Source of the DNA: Candidatus Poseidoniaceae archaeon
GTDB lineage: Archaea; Thermoplasmatota; Poseidoniia; Poseidoniales; Poseidoniaceae
DNA: 64,000 nucleotides
NCBI GenBank assembly: GCA_938084675.1
Contig: CALKGM010000002.1
Location: 1-64,000, forward strand
Direction of reading: 5' to 3'
Part shown: one piece after another, positions 1-8,197 of the stretch
How positions within the stretch are numbered: the first letter of the stretch is position 1
Layout: each line of letters begins with the position of its first letter
The notes under the pieces: model-generated
Seen by the model: the letters and a program-made list of their open reading frames with translations, nothing else
The model's database searches: none
Told to the model about the DNA's origin: nothing
Position numbers and translations under genes: made by a program

Positions 1-134
1 ACACCGCCCGTCAAACCATCTTAGTTGGGGGTGGGTGAGGCTGCGCTTTATGGCGTATTCGAGCCTGCCTTCGACAAGGAGGGTTAAGTCGTAACAAGGT
101 ATCTGTAGGGGAACCTGCAGATGGATCACCTCCT
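1..134 (+). rRNA. 16S ribosomal RNA, 3' end (partial)
   Basis: The window opens inside the universally conserved 3' region of small-subunit rRNA (ACACCGCCCGTC) and contains the helix 44/45 segment AAGTCGTAACAAGG. It ends in GGATCACCTCCT, the anti-Shine-Dalgarno tail, at base 134. The 5' part lies outside the window. No 23S gene, tRNA or internal spacer follows; instead a terminator hairpin and a convergent protein gene come next, so the 16S gene is unlinked from 23S on this side. Unlinked rRNA genes are known in Thermoplasma relatives. Confidence 0.97.
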
Positions 135-142
135 AAGAAACT

Positions 143-186
143 GGAGGCTGGGATTCGCAAGAATCCCAGTCTCCTACCCTTTTTTT
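143..186 (+). terminator. Terminator hairpin plus T-tract after 16S rRNA
   Basis: Bases 143-156 pair with 161-174 in a 14-bp stem (one G-T wobble at 147/170) closed by a GCAA tetraloop (157-160). Seven T residues follow at 180-186. This has the form of an intrinsic terminator, or of a processing stem followed by a poly-U archaeal termination site. It lies only 9 bases after the mature 16S end, which supports a stand-alone 16S transcript. Confidence 0.85.
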
Positions 187-254
187 ATCGATCACCAAGT
201 TTACTTTTTACACTGAATTTCCAGTGCGCTGAGGACAGCATCTCCTCAGTAATT

Positions 255-1139
255 CTACTCATTCGCCTCGAGTTGGCGTAGTTTTTCCATTAACGTTGAG
301 CGAAACGTGAGTAATTGCAATGGTGGAGCCTCTGCGTTTACCGTGATTGTAGCGCCTCGGTTGAAGTGGACTTCATCCCATCCGTCAGGAACAACGTATC
401 CTCTGTGCATGTCTGATGTGATCGTTGTTGAGGTGTCGGTCCAGTCCGCCCATGACCATGATCTCTGCTTTCGTTCTGAAGGGGGGATGTCTCGTGCGAG
501 TACGAAATAATGCGAGTCAACATCATGTTCCTCCACTGCTGAGCGCAGCGTATTGAATTCATCTGAACTCATAGCATTACGAAGCCAAGCTCCTTGTCCA
601 AACCATGTCGAGAATAGCAGTCCACTGCTTTGCTGAATACACTGTTGCTCTCCACGACGCAAATGATACTTGCTAGGTGCATATTGGTGCGTGTTGGCGA
701 TGAACAGGTCATTCATTGCAGGGTCAGTCGTAAATCGATTCCCTGATGTTGAATCAATAATGGCCTGCAATCTTGGAAGTTCGTTGACAATTGCTTTTCC
801 GGTCATGACGGTTTTCACATCATCCTCAAATGTGGCTATGGATGAATCCATGTAGAATCCAAAGCTTCCCGTAGGATCCTCACTTCTTGGGTGAGAATTG
901 ACACCCATTACCGGAGTTGAAGCATCAATGTTGTGTGAAAGAGAGGTAAGGGTTCCATCTCCACCAAATACAATCACCAGGTCACGGGCAATAAAATCGG
1001 CTCTTCGTACGTGTTCTCTAGGCTTGAAATCAACTCGGTCACTCTTTGAACTTGTTCGTGAAAGGGCTTCCTTGACTTCCATTAAGCCGGAGTCGTGGAC
1101 AGATTCGAAATTTTTCTTGTAGACCACGAGTATGTTCAT
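255..1139 (-). CDS. NAD kinase-like protein (ATP-NAD kinase family)
   Basis: Probable NAD kinase, phosphorylating NAD to NADP with ATP in the cytoplasm. From the ATG at 1139 it is 294 residues. The N-terminal Rossmann-like half carries the family signature FGGDGTL, and an NDLFIAN segment matches the conserved Asn-acidic loop. The later glycine-rich motif reads SSGLLFSTWFGQGAW where bacterial enzymes have a DGxxxSTPTGSTAY-like motif. This divergence recalls the NADK2-like branch, so the family is clear but the exact substrate less so. An in-frame upstream ATG at 1172 would add 11 residues; I prefer 1139 because the protein then begins directly with the first beta strand (MNILVVYKK). It converges on the 16S gene and diverges from the next gene. 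Confidence 0.75.
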   Translation of the reverse strand: MNILVVYKKNFESVHDSGLMEVKEALSRTSSKSDRVDFKPREHVRRADFIARDLVIVFGGDGTLTSLSHNIDASTPVMGVNSHPRSEDPTGSFGFYMDSSIATFEDDVKTVMTGKAIVNELPRLQAIIDSTSGNRFTTDPAMNDLFIANTHQYAPSKYHLRRGEQQCIQQSSGLLFSTWFGQGAWLRNAMSSDEFNTLRSAVEEHDVDSHYFVLARDIPPSERKQRSWSWADWTDTSTTITSDMHRGYVVPDGWDEVHFNRGATITVNAEAPPLQLLTFRSTLMEKLRQLEANE

Positions 1140-1198
1140 TTCAGCCCCCCCTTGATGTTTGCAGGAGTTCATGCTTCAAGAACACAACCCTTTGTGCG

Positions 1199-1208
1199 TT
1201 TAAAAAAA
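1199..1208 (+). promoter_or_regulatory. Candidate TATA box, divergent promoter region
   Basis: A T/A-only run (TTTAAAAAAA) lies about 35 bases upstream of the ATG at 1240. This is the spacing expected of an archaeal TATA element for a leaderless or short-leader transcript. It sits between the divergent NAD kinase-like gene and the membrane protein gene. No transcription data are available. Confidence 0.35.
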
Positions 1209-1239
1209 GAACCATAAGGGTCCGCTCTAACCCCCATGC

Positions 1240-1887
1240 ATGCAGTCTGATTCACCTTGGGATGATATAACGCCAGAAGACGAAGTGAAGCAGTCCTCTA
1301 TGATGGATGCTACACCGGAATCGGTGCCAATCTCTGCCGGGTTTTCGACCATGCAAAACGGTGCTATGCTCTCAGGGATGGCGGAAATGCCTCCTGGGCA
1401 GATGATTTTCCTTGGCCCTCCGTCCAGTGCCCCAAAAGTCATTGGAATTTTGTGCGTGTTGTGGGGTCTTATCGGTCTTGGTTCATCCGGGCTCAATCTC
1501 TTGGATGTTCTCGGGTATGAAACCTCACAACCGCTGTTGCTCGCAGTTTACGCTGGAGGTTTGGCTGCTGGAATAGCAACCATCGCCGGTGGTGTTATGC
1601 TTGTGAATTACCAACGACGTGGCGTCCATCTCCTCTTCGTTGCGATTCTTGTAGCCTCGGCCTTGAGCGGACTTGAACTCACAACTATCGATGAGGTCTA
1701 TGACCAAATGCTTGACGACGGTGACCTTACCCAAGAGGAGTACGACCTCATCATGAACAATTCAGATCTTGTTGCAGGAATTGGAATGATCTTCGTGGCT
1801 CTTTGTGGAGGCATGTGCGGGCTCATCGCAGCAATTCCCCTGATGGTGAGCAATAACGGCTTGGACAAGAGTTCTCTCTTTGGATGA
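1240..1887 (+). CDS. Hypothetical four-helix membrane protein
   Basis: I do not recognise a named family. The 215-residue product has a soluble acidic N-terminus of about 60 residues rich in Met, Pro and Ser. Four hydrophobic segments follow: around VIGILCVLWGLIGLG, LLLAVYAGGLAAGIATI, VHLLFVAILVASALSG and a C-terminal glycine-rich helix (GIGMIFVALCGGMCGLIAA). An acidic loop between helices 3 and 4 (DEVYDQMLDDGDLTQEEYD) probably faces the solvent. It is followed 47 bases later by the thiolase gene on the same strand, but nothing in the sequence links their functions. The reading frame has no competing long frame and is probably real. Confidence 0.65.
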   Translation: MQSDSPWDDITPEDEVKQSSMMDATPESVPISAGFSTMQNGAMLSGMAEMPPGQMIFLGPPSSAPKVIGILCVLWGLIGLGSSGLNLLDVLGYETSQPLLLAVYAGGLAAGIATIAGGVMLVNYQRRGVHLLFVAILVASALSGLELTTIDEVYDQMLDDGDLTQEEYDLIMNNSDLVAGIGMIFVALCGGMCGLIAAIPLMVSNNGLDKSSLFG

Positions 1888-1934
1888 ATAACTACACAGT
1901 GATATTCATGACCCTCCCCCTTTTGGGATGATAC

Positions 1935-3161
1935 ATGAGCGAAGATGTAGTGATTGTAGGCGGTGCGAGAACACCGTTTTGTGAATGGGTTGGCGGGAAG
2001 CGTGGTGACGGTAAAGTCGGCGGTGCTCTGAAGACACTTAGTGCTCAAAATTTGGGTGGAATTGCAATTCAAGCGGCTCTAGAAAAAACTGGAACTGCTC
2101 CTGAATCAGTCGACCATGTTGTTATGGGCTATGCGCTCCAAACTTGCTCTCAATCGATTTATGGAGCCCGCCATGCAGGTTTGCAAGGTGGTATCCCTCA
2201 AGAAGTTCCTATGCTCACCCTTTCCAGAATTTGCGGTTCCGGCATTCAATCGATCGTGAGTGGAGCACAGATGATTATGCTCGATGAGGCCAAAACCGTT
2301 GTCTCTGGCGGCATGGAGAACCTCTCTCAAGCACCCCACGTCATGCGTGGAGGTCGAGAAGGATGGAAATTGGGCCGTTCGCCCAAGGTTGAGGATTACA
2401 TGATGACTAACCTTCAAGACATGACCTGTGGTCTCTTTATGGCTCAAACTGCTGATGAACTTTGCAAGCGTAAAAGCGTGACACGAGAAGAAATTGATGC
2501 TTTTGCCGCTCTTTCACATTCTCGTGTTGCCTCGTCAATTGATAACGACGTATTTGAGCAAGAAATCGTTCCAGTTACAATCTCCTCACGCCGTGGTGAC
2601 ACGGTAATCACTCACAAGGATGAAGACCACGTTGTGCGGGGTACTACTGAGGAAAGTCTTGCCCGCCTTCCTACTGCATTTGGCCCTGAATCCTTTGTTA
2701 CCGCAGGCAATGCTTCAGGCGTTGTAGACGGTGCAGCAGCAGTCGTCATCAAATCTGCTTCAAAGGCAAAGGAAGATGGTGACCAACCACTTGCTCGAAT
2801 TGTCTCTTGGGGAATCGTTGGCCTGGAGCCATCAATCATGTCATACGGTCCTGTCCCTTCTTCCCGAAAAGCCCTGGAAAAAGCTGGCCTTACCGTGAAT
2901 GATATTGACCGTTGGGAAATCAATGAAGCCTTTGCAGGCCAAGCTGTTGCATGCATCAAGGATTTGGAACTTGATGTTGAGAAGGTCAATGTTAACGGTG
3001 GAGCAGTCGGTATCGGTCACCCCCTTGCAGCAACTGGTACTCGTTTGGTTCTTACACTCGCATACGAATTGCAGCGCAGTGGTGGACGCTATGGTGTTGC
3101 AACAGCTTGTATCGGTGGCGGCCAAGGCATTGCAATGGTCATTGAATCGATTAAAGAATGA
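1935..3161 (+). CDS. Thiolase (acetyl-CoA C-acyltransferase)
   Basis: Condenses two acyl-CoA molecules or cleaves 3-oxoacyl-CoA; a cytoplasmic enzyme of beta-oxidation or acetoacetyl-CoA synthesis. At 408 residues it is of normal length. The active-site nucleophile is the Cys in SRICGSGIQS, the conserved NEAFAGQAV segment is present, the catalytic His is in GGAVGIGHPLAATGTR, and the second Cys is in ATACIGGGQG. All catalytic positions of bacterial-type thiolases (AtoB/FadA/PhaA) are intact. It is thus not the archaeal thiolase that pairs with a DUF35 partner, and no such partner is adjacent. The stop codon overlaps the 3' end of the convergent exporter gene by 11 bases. Degradative versus biosynthetic direction cannot be told from sequence. 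Confidence 0.93.
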   Translation: MSEDVVIVGGARTPFCEWVGGKRGDGKVGGALKTLSAQNLGGIAIQAALEKTGTAPESVDHVVMGYALQTCSQSIYGARHAGLQGGIPQEVPMLTLSRICGSGIQSIVSGAQMIMLDEAKTVVSGGMENLSQAPHVMRGGREGWKLGRSPKVEDYMMTNLQDMTCGLFMAQTADELCKRKSVTREEIDAFAALSHSRVASSIDNDVFEQEIVPVTISSRRGDTVITHKDEDHVVRGTTEESLARLPTAFGPESFVTAGNASGVVDGAAAVVIKSASKAKEDGDQPLARIVSWGIVGLEPSIMSYGPVPSSRKALEKAGLTVNDIDRWEINEAFAGQAVACIKDLELDVEKVNVNGGAVGIGHPLAATGTRLVLTLAYELQRSGGRYGVATACIGGGQGIAMVIESIKE

Positions 3162-3975
3162 GTCCGCTAAGGTCCCAAAGGTACCGGACCAACACAACTC
3201 CCGTGAGGGTCATGAAAATTTTCATGATGTTTTGAGATGAGATATAGTTCATTCCAAATTGGGCTCCGAGCCTTGCTCCGATGAATGTCAAAAAGGGTAA
3301 GGCGAAGAGTACGCCAATTTGCTCAACGAGGGCATCTCGTTCTGATGAAGAGATAAACGCCAAGTGTGTAATTACTGCGATAGGTACGACGACCATCATC
3401 AAATGAAGGCTGGAGCCAATTGACTTTCTCGCGCTCAATCCAGTATATTGCTGTAATACAGGGACATAGATTACCCCTGCCCCAATAGCAAGAACAGAGG
3501 AGAGCGTGCCTCCCGTGGCTGCTCCAAGTCTGAGGTTTTTGTGTTGTATCTCTCGTGGTTCGTCGCTCTCATCAGCATCAGTGGAGTTGATTGAGGTGAT
3601 TTTCCTCCTCGTTTTCACAAGAGCCCAAGCCAAGATAATAATGCTCACTGTCTTGAATACGGTGTCAAGGTTGTCTCCAAGAACTACGACGATGCCAACG
3701 CCTAGCAATGCGCCTGGAATCGCTCCAACAAGTGCAGATTTGATCGCCTCGTCATCGTAGTGTCCTTTCTTGCGGTGGGCAAAGCCACTCCCATAACTTA
3801 CAACAGCCGTGAGGGATAGAGATACGGCAAGAAGGGTTCCATCGATTGGTAGGTCTGCACCATAATGCAAAAGAGGGACGAAAAGTAATCCCCCCCCGAG
3901 TCCAACTGGGGCGAATGCAAAGGCGATACAGAATACGCCAAAAAAGATGAGCGCTGTATCGTACATTTTGTTCAT
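3151..3975 (-). CDS. TauE/SafE-family membrane exporter
   Basis: Predicted sulfite/organosulfonate-type exporter of the TauE/SafE (formerly DUF81) family, in the cytoplasmic membrane. From the ATG at 3975 it is 274 residues with about eight hydrophobic segments in two halves. Each half has the family's glycine-rich opening helix (APVGLGGGLLFVPLL in the first; AATGGTLSSVLAIGAGVIYVPVL in the second). A charged cytoplasmic loop (TRRKITSINSTDADESDEP) joins them. A TTG at 3999 in the same frame is a less likely start. The substrate cannot be assigned from sequence. The gene converges on the thiolase gene and overlaps it by 11 bases. Confidence 0.8.
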   Translation of the reverse strand: MNKMYDTALIFFGVFCIAFAFAPVGLGGGLLFVPLLHYGADLPIDGTLLAVSLSLTAVVSYGSGFAHRKKGHYDDEAIKSALVGAIPGALLGVGIVVVLGDNLDTVFKTVSIIILAWALVKTRRKITSINSTDADESDEPREIQHKNLRLGAATGGTLSSVLAIGAGVIYVPVLQQYTGLSARKSIGSSLHLMMVVVPIAVITHLAFISSSERDALVEQIGVLFALPFLTFIGARLGAQFGMNYISSQNIMKIFMTLTGVVLVRYLWDLSGLIL

Positions 3976-4114
3976 CTCAAGTGGTTCACTCTGGTTCAAT
4001 TCGGGTTAAAACAGCGGTCCTTGGTGATGCGAATAAGTTGATGTTCATCATCTTGCTCCTTGAAATCAGTATGGGAGAGAAGGATTCAAGTAGGAATTGT
4101 ACCGAGCGCAGTGC

Positions 4115-4690
4115 ATGGTTGACATGATGTATGTCGCTGCAGCAATTGCAGCAATTGTGATTTTGATTCTTATCGTTTGGTTTTTCACAACTTGGAACCG
4201 TTTCATTCGTCTTGAAGAAAACGCCAACAAATCCTGGTCTGATATTGACGTATTGCTCAATCAGCGGTACGATATGATCCCGAATCTTGTCAAAATTGTT
4301 GGACGCTACGCCGAGCACGAAGCAGGTATCTTCCAAGAATTCGCAAAGGCACGCCAAGCGGCTGCTGGTGCATTGAGCCGTGGTGACGTAAAGGGCGTCG
4401 CCGCCGCTGAAGGTTTGCTTTCTGGAATGATGCCTCGTATCAACATGGTTGCAGAACAATACCCCGATTTGAAGGCGAATGCAAATTTCATGGACCTCCA
4501 AAACAAATTGGTCTCCTTGGAGAACCAAATTGCTGACCGTCGTGAATTCTACAACGCTGCTTCCACCAACTTCAACAAGGCTATCCAGATGATTCCTGCA
4601 AGCATTGTCGCTGGATTCAAGGGATGCGAGCGACGAGAACTATGGACTGTTGCAGCCCATGTCCGAGAGAACGTTGAAATCACTTTCTGA
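4115..4690 (+). CDS. lemA: LemA family protein
   Basis: A 191-residue LemA-family protein: one N-terminal membrane helix (about residues 5-23) followed by a long helical bundle. Family hallmarks are the region WNRFIRLEENANKSWSDIDVLLNQR, RYDMIPNLVKIVGRYAEHE with the conserved Pro-Asn-Leu, and a distal segment around RREFYNAASTNFNKAIQ. LemA proteins are widespread in bacteria and some archaea; their biochemical role is unsettled. The start is the ATG at 4115; a TTG at 4097 in frame is less likely, and ATGs at 4124 and 4127 are alternatives. The C-terminus (GFKGCERRELWTVAAHVRENVEITF) looks shorter than in bacterial LemA. It is followed after 56 bases by a TraB-family gene. Confidence 0.88.
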   Translation: MVDMMYVAAAIAAIVILILIVWFFTTWNRFIRLEENANKSWSDIDVLLNQRYDMIPNLVKIVGRYAEHEAGIFQEFAKARQAAAGALSRGDVKGVAAAEGLLSGMMPRINMVAEQYPDLKANANFMDLQNKLVSLENQIADRREFYNAASTNFNKAIQMIPASIVAGFKGCERRELWTVAAHVRENVEITF

Positions 4691-4746
4691 AGGTTGAATT
4701 TAGCCCTTGGGCCAATCTTTGGAAACTATGAAACTGAGGTGAATGC

Positions 4747-5904
4747 GTGAGTGACGAAACTCCGCTCATCGATGTTAACGACCGTCTTCGTCTGCTCGGT
4801 ACAGCACACATTGCGACCGCGTCGGTTGAAGCAGTCATGGAGCAAATTGCTACCTATCAGCCTGATATTGTGGCAGTGGAACTGTGTCAGAGTCGGTATG
4901 AGACACTCATCAGTGATCGTCGTTTAGACAAAGAAGGTTTACTCAAGGTAGTGAAAGAAGGAAAAGCACCCATGGTCTTGTTGCAATCTATGCTTTCTGC
5001 CGAGCAGAGAAAACTCGGTCTTGATGAAGGTCAACAGCCCGGTGCTGAATTGCTTGCAGCAGTCAATATCGGAAAAGAAGCGGGTTGTGAGATTGCCCTT
5101 GTAGACCGTGATATCCAAGTCACCTTGCGTCGTGCTTGGCGTAAAATGAAGTTTCGAGAAAAGTGGCGTCTTCTAACATCACTCCTTGAGGATGATGATG
5201 ATGATGAAGATGAAGTTGATGTGAACGAGTTACTTCGTGATTCTGATATGCTCTCCTCTATGATGGAAGAACTCAAAGAATTCTCTCCCGGTGCAGGAAC
5301 CGTCCTCATCGATGAACGAGATGCCTATATCTCTGGGAAATTGGCGGAACTTGACCCGAACAAGAAAGTTCTCGCCGTCCTCGGAGCAGGTCACTTGAAA
5401 GGTGTTGCAAAAAAGATGGCTGAGCCTTCACCTTCTCATGAACTTGAAGAATTTTCAACACTCCCAAAACGCTCTCGTGTAGCCCGAATGCTCCCTTGGG
5501 CCATGCCGTTGATTCTCATCTCAGCAATTGCAGTTTTCGTTTCAAACGGTGAAGGTGTAGATTGGATTGAATTCTTCACCGTATGGACGATTGCAAATGC
5601 TGTCTTTGCAGCCATTGGGTGCATCATTGCCCGAGGCCACCCACTGGCGGTTCTTACAGCAGCGGCAGCGTCTCCTATCACCTCATTGAATCCTGCTTTA
5701 GCTGCAGGTTGGTTTGCAGGATACGTCCAACTCAAAGTTGCCGAACCAACGGCGGATGATTTGCAGAAGTTTTTGAAATTGGATGACTTTTCCTCGTTCT
5801 GGTCTAATCCTGCTGGAAAGGTTCTCTTGGTCACTGCCTTGACCAATTTAGGGTCAATGGCTGGAGCGTGGGTTGCACCCATCCTTTTGTTGGGTGGAGT
5901 TTGA
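4747..5904 (+). CDS. TraB/PrgY family membrane protein
   Basis: A 385-residue member of the TraB/PrgY/GumN superfamily, thought to be membrane-linked metal-dependent hydrolases or pheromone-shutdown factors. The N-terminal domain has the signature LLGTAHIATASVEAV and the acidic partner VAVELCQSRYE. A second conserved segment, VLAVLGAGHLKGVAKK, closes the domain near residue 225. An unusual acidic run (EDDDDDEDEVD) lies at about 147-157. The last 130 residues contain several hydrophobic segments, giving the two-part layout of archaeal PrgY-like proteins. The start is a GTG at 4747. The stop lies 3 bases from the convergent folP stop. The natural substrate is unknown. Confidence 0.85.
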   Translation: MSDETPLIDVNDRLRLLGTAHIATASVEAVMEQIATYQPDIVAVELCQSRYETLISDRRLDKEGLLKVVKEGKAPMVLLQSMLSAEQRKLGLDEGQQPGAELLAAVNIGKEAGCEIALVDRDIQVTLRRAWRKMKFREKWRLLTSLLEDDDDDEDEVDVNELLRDSDMLSSMMEELKEFSPGAGTVLIDERDAYISGKLAELDPNKKVLAVLGAGHLKGVAKKMAEPSPSHELEEFSTLPKRSRVARMLPWAMPLILISAIAVFVSNGEGVDWIEFFTVWTIANAVFAAIGCIIARGHPLAVLTAAAASPITSLNPALAAGWFAGYVQLKVAEPTADDLQKFLKLDDFSSFWSNPAGKVLLVTALTNLGSMAGAWVAPILLLGGV

Positions 5905-5907
5905 TCT

Positions 5908-6771
5908 TCAATCAAACGGCTTCATTGTCAAAAAGAGGTCAACATGCTCCTGCACGTCATGTACTCTGAGCAGATCGATTCCTTTTGCAACTGCAACAGC
6001 AGCAAGGCCTAATGTCCCTGCTAAACGGTCGTCTGCGTGCTCATGTCCAGTAAGATGGCCAACGATTCGTTTCCTTGAAACACCCCAGAGAACGCTCACT
6101 GAGGTATCTTCGCCGATGCTTTTGCCTGCTTGTAACAAGGCCAGGTTATGGGTGTGGTCTTTCCCAAATCCGATTCCAGGGTCAATACAAATGAGTTCCT
6201 TTGGGTGGCCTTGTCCGATGAGTTGGCTACGTTGTTCCGCCAAGTAGGCAGTGACTTCTTCCACGCAGTTCACATAATGAGGCTTTGATTGCATGGTCCC
6301 CGGTTCCCCTTGCATGTGCATGATACAAATTGCAGCCTCCCATTCACGGACAGTATCAATCATTGCTTTGTCGCGGAGTCCTGATACATCGTTTACCATG
6401 TCAGCCCCTGCCTTGAGGCCTTCATGAGCAACAGATGCATGCCGAGTATCAATAGAAATCAATCCCTCAGGGTTTGCCTTTCTCAATGCCTTGATGACTG
6501 GGACGACACGTTGTATTTCGCTTTCCTCATCTACCGGGGCCGCCCCAGGGCGCGTAGATTCACCCCCAATGTCAACCCAAGTCGCTCCTGAATCCCACAT
6601 TGCAAGGGCTCGTTCTATGGCATCTTCCGAAGAGAGCGAGCGACTTCCTTCAAAGAACGAATCGGACGTTACATTGATGATTCCCATGATTTGAGGAAAA
6701 CCATCGTTCTGATTGAGTCCGTCAACAATACGCTTTCGGCGCGATTGAGAGACTCCCGAGTCGGTCACCAT
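5908..6771 (-). CDS. folP: Dihydropteroate synthase
   Basis: Joins p-aminobenzoate to dihydropterin pyrophosphate in folate synthesis; cytoplasmic TIM barrel. The 287-residue product shows the DHPS signatures in order: IMGIINVTSDSFFEGSR (phosphate-binding loop), DIGGESTRPGA, SIDTRHASV, MVNDVSG, MHMQGEPGTMQ, CIDPGIGFGK and the C-terminal VSRKR and RVHDVQE. The start is taken as the ATG at 6771, 52 bases from the divergent gene's ATG; frames reaching 6855 would overlap the neighbour's start. This bacterial-type enzyme implies folate rather than only methanopterin chemistry. A pteridine-reductase-like SDR at 35911 could serve the same pathway. Confidence 0.95.
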   Translation of the reverse strand: MVTDSGVSQSRRKRIVDGLNQNDGFPQIMGIINVTSDSFFEGSRSLSSEDAIERALAMWDSGATWVDIGGESTRPGAAPVDEESEIQRVVPVIKALRKANPEGLISIDTRHASVAHEGLKAGADMVNDVSGLRDKAMIDTVREWEAAICIMHMQGEPGTMQSKPHYVNCVEEVTAYLAEQRSQLIGQGHPKELICIDPGIGFGKDHTHNLALLQAGKSIGEDTSVSVLWGVSRKRIVGHLTGHEHADDRLAGTLGLAAVAVAKGIDLLRVHDVQEHVDLFLTMKPFD

Positions 6772-6823
6772 GAACACCTCCAAAGCGACAGGTTTCATAA
6801 GATGTGACAAAGAAGGTACTCGT

Positions 6824-7468
6824 ATGTCCGAGGCCGAACCATCAACGATGAGCACGATTCCTGTGGCTGCAGGTTCGGATTCGGTCAGTGGTGCCTCGGT
6901 CAGTGATTATGAATTTGCAGAACGCATCATTCGTCGTCTTAAGCCTCGAAATTTGCAAGAAGTTTTTGATAAAGCAGCCAGTACATCGCGCTTAGGCGGG
7001 ATGCTCATCACGCTCATGGTCGCTGTTTGGTGGTTGGGTATTTATTCACAAGACGATAATATGAGCGAAGGCATCTCCGTATTTTTTGGGCTTAACTTTG
7101 GCCAAGTTGCCTTTGCCGTGATGATTCTCTCTTTGCTTTCGGCAATACTTACCGAATTCAGCAGAGATATGGGGAAAATATTCCCTTCAACTGCTGCAGG
7201 TGGAATGCTAATTCTCGCTGGCCTTTACGTCGTTGAGCCTCTTATCGGCTCCTTCTTCGTAACTGACGGGCTATCAACTGCGGACGGGCTATGGAGAACC
7301 GTCCGTCTTGGTGCGCTTTGGGGTGGAATGTCAATGGGTTCTAACCTCTTGGTCAATGCTATGTTGTTGAATTGGTTGATCCGCTTCATAGATTCAAACG
7401 ATTACGAATTTACAGGCATGGGTGATTCATCACAATCATCCGAGGCTGTCATCGATAAAGTCGAATGA
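6824..7468 (+). CDS. Hypothetical membrane protein upstream of trm56
   Basis: Not recognised. The 214-residue product has a hydrophilic N-terminus of about 60 residues with the basic segment ERIIRRLKPRNLQEVFDKA. Four hydrophobic segments follow (MLITLMVAVWWLGIYS, VAFAVMILSLLSAILTEF, MLILAGLYVVEPLIGSFF and LLVNAMLLNWLIRFI) and then a short acidic, Ser-rich tail. The ATG at 6824 is chosen because the earlier in-frame ATG at 6770 would overlap the divergent folP start. The stop overlaps the start of trm56 by four bases (ATGA), so the two are probably co-transcribed and translationally coupled. Confidence 0.7.
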   Translation: MSEAEPSTMSTIPVAAGSDSVSGASVSDYEFAERIIRRLKPRNLQEVFDKAASTSRLGGMLITLMVAVWWLGIYSQDDNMSEGISVFFGLNFGQVAFAVMILSLLSAILTEFSRDMGKIFPSTAAGGMLILAGLYVVEPLIGSFFVTDGLSTADGLWRTVRLGALWGGMSMGSNLLVNAMLLNWLIRFIDSNDYEFTGMGDSSQSSEAVIDKVE

Positions 7469-8076
7469 GCCGCTACGCTCATGTGGGCGAGGCCGGTCGT
7501 CTGCACATGGCCGACACGCCGTTCAATGTGCTTCGTTTGGGGTACCGTAAGGGCCGCGACCCCCGAATCACAACGCATCTCGCCCTCGTTTCCAGGGCAC
7601 TTGGAGGGACACGTTTTCTTCTGGCAGGGGATGAAGACAATGACCTCTTCGAAAATGTGGGCTCTGTGAACGAACGCTTTGGCGGAGAGATGTCCTGTGA
7701 ACATATCACAGGCTCAATGGGATGGCTGAAACGGTTTGTTGAGGAAGACGCAGGGGACGGGATGCCCGGCGTAGCCATTCACCTCACGATGTACGGCCAG
7801 CCTTACAGGGAAGTGATTCCTCAAATTCGTCGTGACCGGCCCGTGGTTCTTGTTGTCGGTGGAGCAAAGGTACCGGGTGACGTCTTCAAGTATTCACAAT
7901 ACAACGTCGCAGTGGGCAACCAGCCCCACTCCGAAGTCGCTGCTTTAGCACTGTTCATGGAGGCATGGTTTGGAGACGGTGGAACCGAGCGTCACTTCCC
8001 AGATGCACGCCTTGTGATAGAGCCCTCCGCTCGTGGAAAGTCCGTTCATGATAAAGAACGAGAGAATGAGAAGTAA
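7465..8076 (+). CDS. tRNA (cytidine-56 2'-O)-methyltransferase Trm56
   Basis: Methylates the ribose of C56 in the T-loop of archaeal tRNAs using S-adenosylmethionine; a SPOUT-fold enzyme confined to archaea. The 203-residue protein carries the characteristic opening VLRLGYRKGRDPRITTHLAL and the knot region with VVLVVGGAKVPGDVF and YNVAVGNQPHSEVAALALF. These match the aTrm56 family very closely. The start overlaps the previous stop by four bases. This is one of the cleanest archaeal marker genes in the window. Confidence 0.93.
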   Translation: MSRYAHVGEAGRLHMADTPFNVLRLGYRKGRDPRITTHLALVSRALGGTRFLLAGDEDNDLFENVGSVNERFGGEMSCEHITGSMGWLKRFVEEDAGDGMPGVAIHLTMYGQPYREVIPQIRRDRPVVLVVGGAKVPGDVFKYSQYNVAVGNQPHSEVAALALFMEAWFGDGGTERHFPDARLVIEPSARGKSVHDKERENEK

Positions 8077-8157
8077 GTAATTATTTGTTTCCACTACCAA
8101 GGGCGATATTTTCTTGTTTTCGTGTCATATTTTTGGCTCTCTCTTCCAATCAAACCC

Positions 8158-8178
8158 ACACCCAATCATTATGGGTGT
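8158..8178. promoter_or_regulatory. Inverted repeat upstream of carA
   Basis: A perfect 7-bp inverted repeat, ACACCCA (8158-8164) and TGGGTGT (8172-8178), separated by 7 bases, ends 19 bases before the carA start codon. It could be an operator or a leader hairpin for carAB. No known archaeal pyrimidine or arginine regulator motif is recognised. Confidence 0.4.
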
Positions 8179-8197
8179 CCGTTGACGACCAAATACG

